DNA of 41,479 nt from an uncultured cyanobacterium. Its GTDB lineage: Bacteria; Cyanobacteriota; Cyanobacteriia; Cyanobacteriales; Nostocaceae. The notes beneath the pieces are model-generated. The model was given only the letters and a program-made list of their open reading frames with translations, did not search any database and was not told the DNA's origin. Shown in pieces: positions 33,925-41,479 of this stretch (within the stretch, counting starts at the first letter, position 1; every line of letters starts with the position of its first letter). The DNA lies in NCBI GenBank assembly GCA_903903925.1, contig CAIVAU010000086.1:1-41479 (forward strand), written 5' to 3'. Position numbers and translations under genes: made by a program.

Positions 33925-34035
33925 CAGCTTTTTCCTTAGATTAAGCAGGTAGTCAACGTCCATAAGAACAAGTTGAGGATGAGGGGTAGCGCCTGCTGAA
34001 ATGTACACTCATTAAGATGCTCCCCTCACTCTCCT

Positions 34036-34581
34036 TTAAAATCTTTGTGTTTCCTGCGACGGAGCAATGGCTCCTGGTTGATTGATAAAGAAGTTTTGAG
34101 CAGCCTCGTTCTGATAAATACATCTAATATCAGGCTTGTCACCGTTCAAGTCACCCGTATAGCCAAAAGTGTTTAGGCGATTCTTACATTCTCTTTCTTG
34201 TTCTGAGTTCACGAGCTTTCGTTGCTCTAAAATTGCCCAGTTATTCTGACGGAGGACGCATCCAGGACGCATATTCGGCTGGGCAACGTAAACATTGAAA
34301 GGGTTGAAAGTTACAAAAAGTCTGGCATCCATCACCACAGCACTAGCACCATATTGCACGCAAATTTCTGGATTCGGTGCTTTGGTGTCAATATATTCAC
34401 GGGAAGCCACATTAGATGGGGTAAAGGTGGCTGTAGAACTAAAAGCAATACCAATCCCAATTCCCAAAATCAACACCCCCCCGAAAATTGCCATGGTGGT
34501 GAAATTAAACAGGGGAGATTGAAAGGCAGAAGGTTTAGAAGTATTAGTAGTATCTGATCTACCAGTAGATTTACGTCTCAT
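34036..34581 (-). CDS. DUF3172-domain membrane-anchored protein
   Basis: 181 aa: polar, Arg/Ser/Thr-rich N-terminus, one membrane segment (MAIFGGVLILGIGIGIAFSS, about 30-49), then a domain I recognise as DUF3172 (PEICVQYGASAVVMDARLFV; NPFNVYVAQPNMRPGCVLRQ; a conserved CxxxLNTFGYTGDL stretch). Four cysteines follow the membrane segment and could form disulfides if it is outside. Family function unknown and, as far as I know, limited to oxygenic phototrophs. Confidence 0.8.
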   Translation of the reverse strand: MRRKSTGRSDTTNTSKPSAFQSPLFNFTTMAIFGGVLILGIGIGIAFSSTATFTPSNVASREYIDTKAPNPEICVQYGASAVVMDARLFVTFNPFNVYVAQPNMRPGCVLRQNNWAILEQRKLVNSEQERECKNRLNTFGYTGDLNGDKPDIRCIYQNEAAQNFFINQPGAIAPSQETQRF

Positions 34582-34678
34582 TGTCGGTTGCTCAACTTCA
34601 CTCTTGTTTGGGAGGGAGTGGTTTTAACCGCTCTCCCCCTTTCAGTATGACGATTCTTGAGTGTTTTTGTCCGCAACT

Positions 34679-36625
34679 TCAATTTTCCTCAAGTGGCCAT
34701 AAAGTTTGATAGCGCCCAAGCGCTGCCAAAGGAAAGTACTGTTGATAGAGGTGATACTTCAGATAAAAATGACCAGGAAAGCCAGTACCTGTGAATTCAG
34801 CCTCGTCCCAAGTCCCATCGGACTGCTGAGTTGCTAATAGGTAGTCAACTCCTCGCTGAATAGCAAGCTTTGACCATTTGCCAGTTGCTTTACCTGCATC
34901 GATTAAGCCTAGTATTGCCCAAGCTGTTTGAGACGCAGTGCTCTTTCCTTGCCCTTTTAGTGCTGGATTATCGTAGCTTTTGCAAGTCTCGCCCCAACCA
35001 CCATCTGAGTTTTGACATTGGACTAACCAAGCAGCACCCCGTTCTATAGCTAGTTGGGTTTTCTGGGGGGCAATCAAGGATAAGGCTGAAAGAGCTCCAC
35101 TCGTGCCATAAATGTAATTTACTCCCCAACGACCAAACCAGCAACCTTCAGTTTCTTGCTCACCGATGAGATAGGTGATGCCTTTGGCAACCTCTTTGCT
35201 GTACGCTTGCTCAAGATTAGGGGTATCAATTGACTCTTGACATAACCCCAACATTTCTAACACCCTAGCGGTGATATCCGCTGTGTTGGGGTCGATCATG
35301 GCTTTGAGGTCACCATAGGGTATCAGGTTCAGCCATTCCTGATTGTTGTTCAAGTCAAAGGCAGCCCAACCGCCCGCCTGACATTGCATAGAAGCAATCC
35401 AGTTGATAGCACGAACGATCGCCCCTTCCTTGACTTGTTCCCGATCAAGTTTTACGGCATTCAATGCCATCACCACCACAGCAGTGTCGTCTACATCTGG
35501 ATAAAAGCGATTTTCAAATTCAAACGCCCAACCCCCTGGTTTTCCATCTCTATTTTTTACAGCCCAATCACCATAGTCTAAAATTTGCTTACTTAGCAAC
35601 CATTCTCCAGCCCGAACTAGAGTTGGATGATCTGGTGCTAAACCAGAATCTACGAGCGATCGCATCACCCAAGCCGTATCCCATACAGGGGAAACACAAG
35701 GCTGGACTCTATAAGTATCCTCTGTTTCAATGGCAAAGTGATCAATAGCTTTCAGTCCTCGTTCCACAACGGGGTCAGCTACGTCATAATCCAGACAGCG
35801 CAAAGCTAGCAGCGAATTCAGCATCGCAGGAATAATCCCGCCCCAGTCACCTGTGACTTCTTGCCGTTCTATAATCCATCGTTCTGCTGCTTTAATCCCT
35901 TCAGCGCGAAAGGGAACTACATTCAGCTTTTCTGCTAACTTGAACGCATTGTCAAGGTAAATAAACAAGTCTGTCCAATCATTCTTACGCGGCAATTCAA
36001 ACGAGGCTTGATCGTAACCTTCAGCATAAAGCTCGTTTAAAGTAATGGCTGGGTTGATTTGAAAAACAGGTTTGCGGTCAAAGACAATCAGTAGTGGAAC
36101 AGTGCTTGACCTTGCCCAGCTAGACATTTCGTAGATATTAACCGGAAACGCCTTGGGCAAAAACATCACCCAAGGCGGTAACGAAGGAATACCATGCCAG
36201 TTGTAGCATCCAATCAACGCTAGGTGAAGTTTAGTAAAAATACGAGTTTGAGTGATACCGCCTCGCGCTATGATGAAACTTCTTGCCTTCTCCATAGCCG
36301 GATCAGTAGCTGATACCCCTAGCAGCCTGAGCGCCATGTAAGCTTCAACCGAGGTACTCAGATCTCCACCATCCCCATAGAACAGTTCCCAGCCCCCGTG
36401 ATTCCGCTGTTGAGAACGTAGGTATGTCTCTACTTTGTGTAGGGGTCTTTCGCGGTCTGTCCCCCAAATTTTATGAAGCAGGACAGCCTCTGCGGTTATG
36501 GTGACATTTGATTCTAACTCCGACCACCAGTAACCTGCTGGATGTTGAATCGAAAGAAGATAATTCTGGCTAGCTGCGATCGCCGCTACGACGTTTGATG
36601 TTGTAGCTCTGTCTTGAGTTTGCAT
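34679..36625 (-). CDS. shc: Squalene-hopene cyclase
   Basis: Cyclises squalene to hopene/hopanol, the base of hopanoid membrane lipids; a monotopic membrane enzyme. 648 aa from the chosen ATG (MQTQDRATTSN). The catalytic DVDDTA motif (DxDD type) lies in the middle, and QW-type repeats such as QCQAGGWAAFDLNN, QETEGCWFGRWGVNYIYGT and QNSDGGWGETCKSY are spread through both barrels. An in-frame ATG 25 codons upstream gives a non-family extension. It is divergent from hpnB, another hopanoid gene. Confidence 0.96.
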   Translation of the reverse strand: MQTQDRATTSNVVAAIAASQNYLLSIQHPAGYWWSELESNVTITAEAVLLHKIWGTDRERPLHKVETYLRSQQRNHGGWELFYGDGGDLSTSVEAYMALRLLGVSATDPAMEKARSFIIARGGITQTRIFTKLHLALIGCYNWHGIPSLPPWVMFLPKAFPVNIYEMSSWARSSTVPLLIVFDRKPVFQINPAITLNELYAEGYDQASFELPRKNDWTDLFIYLDNAFKLAEKLNVVPFRAEGIKAAERWIIERQEVTGDWGGIIPAMLNSLLALRCLDYDVADPVVERGLKAIDHFAIETEDTYRVQPCVSPVWDTAWVMRSLVDSGLAPDHPTLVRAGEWLLSKQILDYGDWAVKNRDGKPGGWAFEFENRFYPDVDDTAVVVMALNAVKLDREQVKEGAIVRAINWIASMQCQAGGWAAFDLNNNQEWLNLIPYGDLKAMIDPNTADITARVLEMLGLCQESIDTPNLEQAYSKEVAKGITYLIGEQETEGCWFGRWGVNYIYGTSGALSALSLIAPQKTQLAIERGAAWLVQCQNSDGGWGETCKSYDNPALKGQGKSTASQTAWAILGLIDAGKATGKWSKLAIQRGVDYLLATQQSDGTWDEAEFTGTGFPGHFYLKYHLYQQYFPLAALGRYQTLWPLEEN

Positions 36626-36769
36626 GAAATAGTACTCAATCTCAAAATTAATGTGGATGCGGCAAGGAGCGTGGAAAGTATTTTCCCATACTTGGTACAC
36701 ATCAGTTGTCGCAGATTAGACGTATTTTGTTTCCGGCGCTAGGCTATTTTAGCGGAGAATGGGGATTGG

Positions 36770-36817
36770 GGGAGCAGAGGAGCACAGGAGCAGGGGAGCA
36801 GGGGAGCAGGGGGAAAA
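36770..36817. repeat. GGGGAGCA-type tandem repeat between shc and hpnB
   Basis: Imperfect 8-9-bp units (GGAGCAGA, GGAGCACA, GGAGCAGG repeated) followed at 36832-36855 by three CCCGATG/CCCAATG-type units. Simple-sequence DNA in a short divergent promoter region. Confidence 0.65.
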
Positions 36818-36879
36818 TTTCAGCCTTACCCATTGCCCGATGCCCGATGCCCAATAAATAGTATGCTAGAGGTTCTGAG

Positions 36880-38094
36880 ATGGATAGAATTGAATTGAGT
36901 ATGATGTTCCTATCCTTAGGGATTTGGATAGGGTTAGTCAGTTTGTGGGGACAGTTTTGGCGAACAGACCTGCAACTAGAGGTGAGTGACGAGTTGCAGA
37001 CTAGCTCAAAAGCCAGTAAATTTGAAATGGACAGGTTGCCAACAGTTTGTGCAGTGATTCCGGCTCGCAATGAAGCTGATTTGCTACCAATCACCTTGCG
37101 ATCGCTCTTAGTCCAAGACTATCCGGGTTCCCTAAGTGTGTTTTTGGTAGACGATCACAGCACAGATGGCACCGATCACGCCGCCAAAGAAACAGCCCAA
37201 GCATTGGGACTAGAGCAAAAACTGCACATCGTTGCTGCCGAATCCCTACCTCCTGGTTGGTCGGGTAAACTTTGGGCAATTGAGCAAGGTATCAGATTTG
37301 TAGAGACGTTGCATACACAGTCTCTACAACAGGCACCAGAATATTTTTTGCTAACTGATGCAGATATTCAGCATGATACTGCTAATCTCCGGCAATTAGT
37401 GACCAAAGCTGTGCAAGAAGATTTAGACCTTGTTTCGGTCATGGTGCGACTCAGGTGTGAAAGCTTTTGGGAAAAAATGTTAATCCCAGCTTTCGTGTTT
37501 TTCTTCCAAAAACTCTACCCCTTTCGCTGGGTCAACGATTCCACGAAGAGAACTGCTGCTGCGGCTGGAGGCTGTATTCTGATTCGTAGAGAAGCTTTAG
37601 TCAGGATTGGTGGTATTCAAGTTGTTCGACAAGCTTTGATTGACGACTGCGCCTTAGCTGATGCGGTCAAGTCGAGTGGAGGACGCATCTGGCTAGGACT
37701 CAGTGCTTTCACTCAAAGCCTGCGTCCCTATCCGACACTTGCTACAATTTGGGATATGGTTGCTCGTACAGCCTTTACCCAACTGAATTATTCTCCATTC
37801 CTACTACTAGGAACCTTACTCGGGATGACACTGATTTATATAGTGCCACTCGCAGGCGCGATCGTGGGTAGCATAACTCTTAATTGGGAGCTTGTCGCTG
37901 TGGGTTTATTGACATGGCTATTGATGACATTGGCTTACTTATCTACGATCCGTTTTTATCAATGTTCTCCTTGGTTAGCCTGCTGCTTACCAGGAATTGC
38001 ATTTCTCTATACCCTGATGACCTTAGACTCAGCTTTGCGTCATTGGCAAGGGCGGGGCGGTGCTTGGAAAGGACGAGTTTATTCCGATCATTAA
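36880..38094 (+). CDS. hpnB: Hopanoid-associated family 2 glycosyltransferase HpnB
   Basis: 404-aa membrane GT2. One N-terminal helix (MMFLSLGIWIGLVSLWGQF), then a GT-A domain with VCAVIPARNEADLLPITLRS, LVDDHSTDGT, and the DxD-like LLTDADIQHD; later the acceptor motif IDDCALADAVK and 3-4 C-terminal membrane segments. This layout, and divergent pairing with shc, fits HpnB, which is thought to modify or supply hopanoids. AGAGG precedes the ATG. About 10 residues (VETLHTQSLQQ region, about 141-151) are encoded by a palindromic repeat. Confidence 0.88.
   Translation: MDRIELSMMFLSLGIWIGLVSLWGQFWRTDLQLEVSDELQTSSKASKFEMDRLPTVCAVIPARNEADLLPITLRSLLVQDYPGSLSVFLVDDHSTDGTDHAAKETAQALGLEQKLHIVAAESLPPGWSGKLWAIEQGIRFVETLHTQSLQQAPEYFLLTDADIQHDTANLRQLVTKAVQEDLDLVSVMVRLRCESFWEKMLIPAFVFFFQKLYPFRWVNDSTKRTAAAAGGCILIRREALVRIGGIQVVRQALIDDCALADAVKSSGGRIWLGLSAFTQSLRPYPTLATIWDMVARTAFTQLNYSPFLLLGTLLGMTLIYIVPLAGAIVGSITLNWELVAVGLLTWLLMTLAYLSTIRFYQCSPWLACCLPGIAFLYTLMTLDSALRHWQGRGGAWKGRVYSDH
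37298..37329. repeat. REP-like palindrome inside hpnB
   Basis: TTGTAGAGAC and GTCTCTACAA are perfect 10-bp arms around GTTGCATACACA. It is the same kind as the intergenic palindrome at 13994-14019, but here it is read in frame. Confidence 0.8.
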
Positions 38095-38170
38095 ATTTGT
38101 TCCCCGGCATCAAGCCAAAGGTTTATTATTTACGGAGACTGCCGTTAACCGTCACAGTTTTCGCAGCCTC

Positions 38171-39427
38171 TTAACGCACCCGACTCAACAACTTCCGCCG
38201 CAGATGATCCAAAGCGTTACACGAACTCAAGTGACGAACTAAAAACCGACTCCGCCCTGTACCAAAGCGATACTCCAAACTCTCGACTTCCCCATTTGGC
38301 CCAGCCAACCCGATGTAGACTAAACCTACTGGCTTCGTCTCCGTACCACCTGTAGGACCAGCGATGCCAGTGATACTCAACGCCCAAGTTGTTCCTAGGC
38401 GCGTCTTCGCTCCAACGGCCATTTGTTCTGCGACAATAGCACTGACTGCGCCAAACTTTGCCAAATCTTCTGCATTTACTCCTAGCAGCCCAACTTTTAC
38501 AGAGTTGTCATAGGAAACGACCCCACCCCAGAAGTAATCTGAACTCCCGGAAATCTCTGTCAACATCTGTCCTAGTCCCCCACCAGTGCAGGACTCAGCT
38601 ACTGACAGTGTTTCCCCTGACCCACGCAACAACTGACCTACGACTGTGGCTAGAGTGTCATCATCGGCACCATAATAATCTAATCCAGCAATTTCTGTAA
38701 GTTGTTTCTCTATAGGCGCAATCAAATCCTTTGCGTGTGCTTCGGAATTAGCTTTAGCCGAAACTCGTAATTTGACTTCCCCTTTACTGGCATAAGGTGC
38801 TACCATCGGGTTTGGTGAGTTGAGATAGGAAGCAACCTTCTCTGCCAAAGCAGATTCTGCAATCCCCCAAAACTTCAACATCCGACTGTAAATAATTTCT
38901 TTACCCCAACCTTGACTTTTGAGATAGGGTACAGCAGTTTCCTGCCACATCACATGCATTTCACTTGGCACCCCAGGAAAGGTAAAAATCGTTAACCCTG
39001 GACGGGGTTGCCAGATAATACCGGGTGCTGTTCCTGTAGAGTTGGGTAAAATTTCGGAACCTTGAGGTATTAAAGCTTGCTTCCTGTTACTGGGTGTCAT
39101 GACCCGACCGCGCAGGGCATATTTCTGGGTGATATCCTCAATCACCTCTGGACGTTCTACTAACGGGGAACCAAAAAAGTCGGCAATGGTTTCACAGGTC
39201 AGATCATCCGGTGTCGGACCAAGACCTCCAGTAAAAATGAGAATTTGCGCTCTTTGACTTGCAATTTCTATAACCTGCTTTAACCTTGCTGGGTTATCTC
39301 CTACCACAGTCTGATAATAGTGAGGAATACCCAATTGGGCTAACTGCTGTGCTAAAAATTGGGCATTACCATTGAGGATATCTCCCAATAACAGTTCAGT
39401 ACCAACACAAATAATTTCTGCACTCAT
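38171..39427 (-). CDS. cinA: CinA-like NMN deamidase / competence-damage protein
   Basis: 418 aa. N-terminal MoCF-biosynthesis-like domain (EIICVGTELLLGDILNGNAQ; IFTGGLGPTPDDLTCETIAD) with the ADP-ribose pyrophosphatase-type site, and C-terminal CinA domain (GETLSVAESCTGGGLGQML; LSITGIAGPTGGTETKPVGL), the NMN deamidase half that salvages pyridine nucleotides. Length and both motifs are standard. It follows glyA on the same strand by 84 bp that contain a strong hairpin and heptamer repeats, so it may have its own promoter. Confidence 0.95.
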   Translation of the reverse strand: MSAEIICVGTELLLGDILNGNAQFLAQQLAQLGIPHYYQTVVGDNPARLKQVIEIASQRAQILIFTGGLGPTPDDLTCETIADFFGSPLVERPEVIEDITQKYALRGRVMTPSNRKQALIPQGSEILPNSTGTAPGIIWQPRPGLTIFTFPGVPSEMHVMWQETAVPYLKSQGWGKEIIYSRMLKFWGIAESALAEKVASYLNSPNPMVAPYASKGEVKLRVSAKANSEAHAKDLIAPIEKQLTEIAGLDYYGADDDTLATVVGQLLRGSGETLSVAESCTGGGLGQMLTEISGSSDYFWGGVVSYDNSVKVGLLGVNAEDLAKFGAVSAIVAEQMAVGAKTRLGTTWALSITGIAGPTGGTETKPVGLVYIGLAGPNGEVESLEYRFGTGRSRFLVRHLSSCNALDHLRRKLLSRVR

Positions 39428-39446
39428 TTTGGAAATGGGGAGTGGG

Positions 39447-39471
39447 TAAGGGCGGGATTACCCCGCCCTTA
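39447..39471 (-). terminator. GC-rich hairpin between glyA and cinA
   Basis: TAAGGGCGGG and CCCGCCCTTA are perfect 10-bp arms around ATTAC. No long T-run follows on the minus strand, so it could be a weak terminator or a dispersed palindrome. Confidence 0.5.
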
Positions 39472-39500
39472 GGGGAATAGGGAGTTCAAACTATTATATC

Positions 39501-39533
39501 ACTCCTAACTCCTAACTCCTAACTCCTAACTCC
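39501..39533. repeat. CTCCTAA heptamer array overlapping the end of glyA
   Basis: Four to five tandem copies of ACTCCTA. The glyA stop and the six codons before it are inside the array. Confidence 0.85.
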
Positions 39534-40798
39534 CATTTCACAAGGTGAGGATACAAGGGGAAGCGCTCACATAATGTGGCTACCCGTCGCTGACAATCTT
39601 CGGCAATTGTCGCTGACTCTGGATGTGACAGGCGATCGCCAATAATATTGCCAATCTCTGTAAATTCCGCAGTTCCCATACCACGTGTTGTCATTGCTGG
39701 GGAACCCAACCTTAGACCACTCGTCACAAATGGCGACTCTGGGTCGAAGGGAACTGTATTTTTATTCGCAGTAATATTGACACCACTGACTAAATGGTCT
39801 GCTTGCTTACCTGTTAGACCAATAGAGCGTAAATCCACTAGCATCAAGTGATTGTCTGTGCCATTTGATACTATCTTCAATCCTCTCTCTTGCAACTGGG
39901 TAGCCAACGCTTGGGCATTTTCAATCACCTGTGCAGAGTAGGTTTTAAACTCTGGCCTGAGGGCTTCTCCAAAAGCCACTGCTTTAGCAGCGATCACATG
40001 TTCCAGCGGTCCACCTTGAGTTCCAGGAAAAACAGATTTATCCAGCTTCTTTCCTAGCTCCGCATCACGAGTTAAGATTAAACCACCTCTGGGACCACGT
40101 AGAGTTTTATGCGTAGTTGTTGTTACTACATCACAATAGGGAATGGGGTTAGGGTGAAGACCGGTAGCAACCAAACCTGCAATGTGGGCAATATCTGCTA
40201 GTAAGTATGCACCGATTTCATCGGCTATGCTGCGAAACTTTTCAAAATCAATCAAACGAGAATAAGCGGAATAACCACAAATCAAGAGCTTAGGACGCTC
40301 CCTCAGCGCCTGCTCCCGAATTTGGTCATAATCCAGTTCTTCTGTTTCCCGATTGACTCCATAATGACAAACCTGAAACCACTTACCAGATACGTTTACA
40401 GGCGAACCATGGGTAAGATGTCCCCCATGTGACAAATCCATTCCCATGAATTTGTCCCCTGGTTCCAGCAGCGTTAGAAACACTGCAAAATTTGCCTGTG
40501 CCCCAGAATGGGGTTGCACATTGGCATGGGCAGCACCAAAAAGTTGTTTGGCACGGTCGATCGCCAGTTGCTCAAGTTTGTCGATGAACTCACACCCACC
40601 ATAGTAACGCTTACCAGGCAATCCCTCAGCATATTTATTTGTGAGTACTGAACCCTGGGCGGCCAGTACAGCAGATGAGGTAAAGTTTTCACTCGCAATC
40701 AATTCCAAGTGGTCGCGTTGGCGCTGTAGTTCTTGATTGATTACCTCCGCAACCACAGGATCAGAAGATGCCAGAAAATCTGAGTTAGTCAAAGTCAC
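39512..40798 (-). CDS. glyA: Serine hydroxymethyltransferase
   Basis: PLP enzyme interconverting serine and glycine with tetrahydrofolate; central to one-carbon and photorespiratory metabolism. 428 aa. PLP lysine in [16 protein letters not shown]; other marks are [27 protein letters not shown] and [18 protein letters not shown]. The start is GTG with AAGGA about 10 nt upstream, giving the usual N-terminus. The C-terminal ELGVRS is encoded by heptamer repeat DNA. All catalytic residues are intact. Confidence 0.97.
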   Translation of the reverse strand: MTLTNSDFLASSDPVVAEVINQELQRQRDHLELIASENFTSSAVLAAQGSVLTNKYAEGLPGKRYYGGCEFIDKLEQLAIDRAKQLFGAAHANVQPHSGAQANFAVFLTLLEPGDKFMGMDLSHGGHLTHGSPVNVSGKWFQVCHYGVNRETEELDYDQIREQALRERPKLLICGYSAYSRLIDFEKFRSIADEIGAYLLADIAHIAGLVATGLHPNPIPYCDVVTTTTHKTLRGPRGGLILTRDAELGKKLDKSVFPGTQGGPLEHVIAAKAVAFGEALRPEFKTYSAQVIENAQALATQLQERGLKIVSNGTDNHLMLVDLRSIGLTGKQADHLVSGVNITANKNTVPFDPESPFVTSGLRLGSPAMTTRGMGTAEFTEIGNIIGDRLSHPESATIAEDCQRRVATLCERFPLYPHLVKWELGVRS

Positions 40799-41149
40799 TT
40801 CAACTATCCTTGTTAAAATCTACACAGTACACAAATTTAGTAGTTAGTGGTTAATAGAACAACCAACCACTAACTAGTCCATCATACCGTTAGATTTTCT
40901 GGGGTAGTGCCGCTGCGCGGAAGTCAAAAGTTAAAAGAATTGTATTCTGGGCTTTTGCGCCCTAACAGTAGACCGAAGGACTTCCCGCAGGGTATGGTAT
41001 ATTTATTTACGCACCCGCTATACTAGGTTGTCAAGTATTACTTTTAACTACAATAACTCTTGCTTTTGACTACAAACTTAAATATCCAATGGATTGTTCA
41101 AGATTCACAACTGATGAGCGATTTTCAAGACTTTCAGAGGAGGTATGAG
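40799..41149. other. Intergenic region between glyA and the small Cys-rich gene
   Basis: 351 bp including the glyA promoter. 40905-40997 contains degenerate repeat-like stretches (tgccgctgcgcggaagtc, gaaggacttcccgcaggg). Nothing coding is evident. Confidence 0.4.
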
Positions 41150-41359
41150 ATGCTAGTAATTGTGATGGAAGACCAAATCCTTACTCCTAAGCGGGTTTGT
41201 CAATCTTGTTTACTTGCCGACTCTAACGGTCAACCACGCTGGCGTGAAGGTCAACTATGTTGCGGTCAAGCTATTGGCAAACTCAATCCTCAGCAGCCAG
41301 ACGAGTACGAGTGTCTGATGGGTTTCCGCATAGCAAACATTATGAATTATGAATTATGA
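41150..41359 (+). CDS. Small Cys-rich conserved protein
   Basis: 69 aa from an ATG with a near-ideal AGAGGAGG 6 nt upstream; in-frame upstream ATG and TTG codons lack such a site. It contains a C-x2-C pair (VCQSCLLAD), a CC pair (QLCCGQAIG) and a last Cys (YECLMGFRIAN), suggesting a small zinc ribbon. It resembles unnamed cyanobacterial proteins I cannot assign. The last six residues before the stop (IMNYEL) are encoded by TGAATTA heptamers, so the native C-terminus has been replaced or extended. Confidence 0.7.
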   Translation: MLVIVMEDQILTPKRVCQSCLLADSNGQPRWREGQLCCGQAIGKLNPQQPDEYECLMGFRIANIMNYEL

Positions 41360-41372
41360 ATTATGAATTATG
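41339..41372. repeat. TGAATTA heptamer array at a gene end
   Basis: Four to five copies of the unit also seen at 20502-20539. The stop codon of the Cys-rich gene lies within it. Confidence 0.85.
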
Positions 41373-41422
41373 GCTAGGTTTAAATGACGATTTATTCACC
41401 AGTCGCGTATGGTACTTAAGCT

Positions 41423-41479
<57 letters not shown>

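Noticed and set aside
36626..36700. 25-residue N-terminal extension of squalene-hopene cyclase
   Set aside because: No family similarity visible; the inner ATG gives the normal start.

Overview
This window is chromosomal DNA from a filamentous, probably heterocyst-forming cyanobacterium (Nostocales-like). The evidence is: tandem 7-bp repeats of the CTCCTAA/CTCCTGA and TGAATTA type between genes; many GCGATCGC (HIP1) octamers; and cyanobacterial family proteins such as a SipA/DUF3148 regulator, a DUF3172 protein, an SLH-OprB porin and an AMIN-domain protein. I see no rRNA, tRNA, CRISPR array, phage or complete insertion sequence.

Layout. 0-8.5 kb is housekeeping: type II NADH dehydrogenase, HU, a MAPEG protein with an HdrB-like CCG-domain protein, then acpP, fabF and transketolase. 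8.6-10 kb is a decayed toxin-antitoxin patch: an antitoxin copy with an internal TGA, a gutted HigA-like gene and an intact antitoxin/PIN-toxin pair. 10-12.4 kb (minus strand) has a GST, a K+ channel-like protein and a NarL-type response regulator. 12.5-19 kb is an accessory block: an SDR with a structured leader, an RnfD-like membrane protein coupled to a secreted DUF2330 protein, an SDR fused to an HTH domain, and an SMP-30-like protein. A DesK/NarL-type histidine kinase (19.0-20.3 kb) lies on the far side of this block, on the same strand as the response regulator, so the block may have split a kinase-regulator operon.

20.8-28 kb carries sipA, a Tat-type peroxiredoxin, a dienelactone hydrolase, an SLH porin, a broken HicB-like gene, two small conserved proteins (one behind a CIRCE-like operator), an O-methyltransferase and a coiled-coil membrane protein. 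28-34.6 kb has an HlyD-type adaptor, a CPA2 antiporter followed by two exported proteins, an orphan antitoxin-like gene and a DUF3172 protein. 34.7-38.1 kb is the hopanoid pair, squalene-hopene cyclase and HpnB, in divergent orientation. 38.2-41.5 kb has cinA, glyA and a small Cys-rich protein.

The main theme of the hunt is repeat DNA captured in coding sequence. Heptamer repeats supply the C-termini of four proteins (response regulator, O-methyltransferase, GlyA, the small Cys-rich protein). Palindromic elements sit in frame inside the RnfD-like gene and hpnB. Two MITE-like elements, a CIRCE-like site and an 18-bp hairpin at a start codon are further candidates. No calculation or database search was run; all family calls are from reading the sequence.
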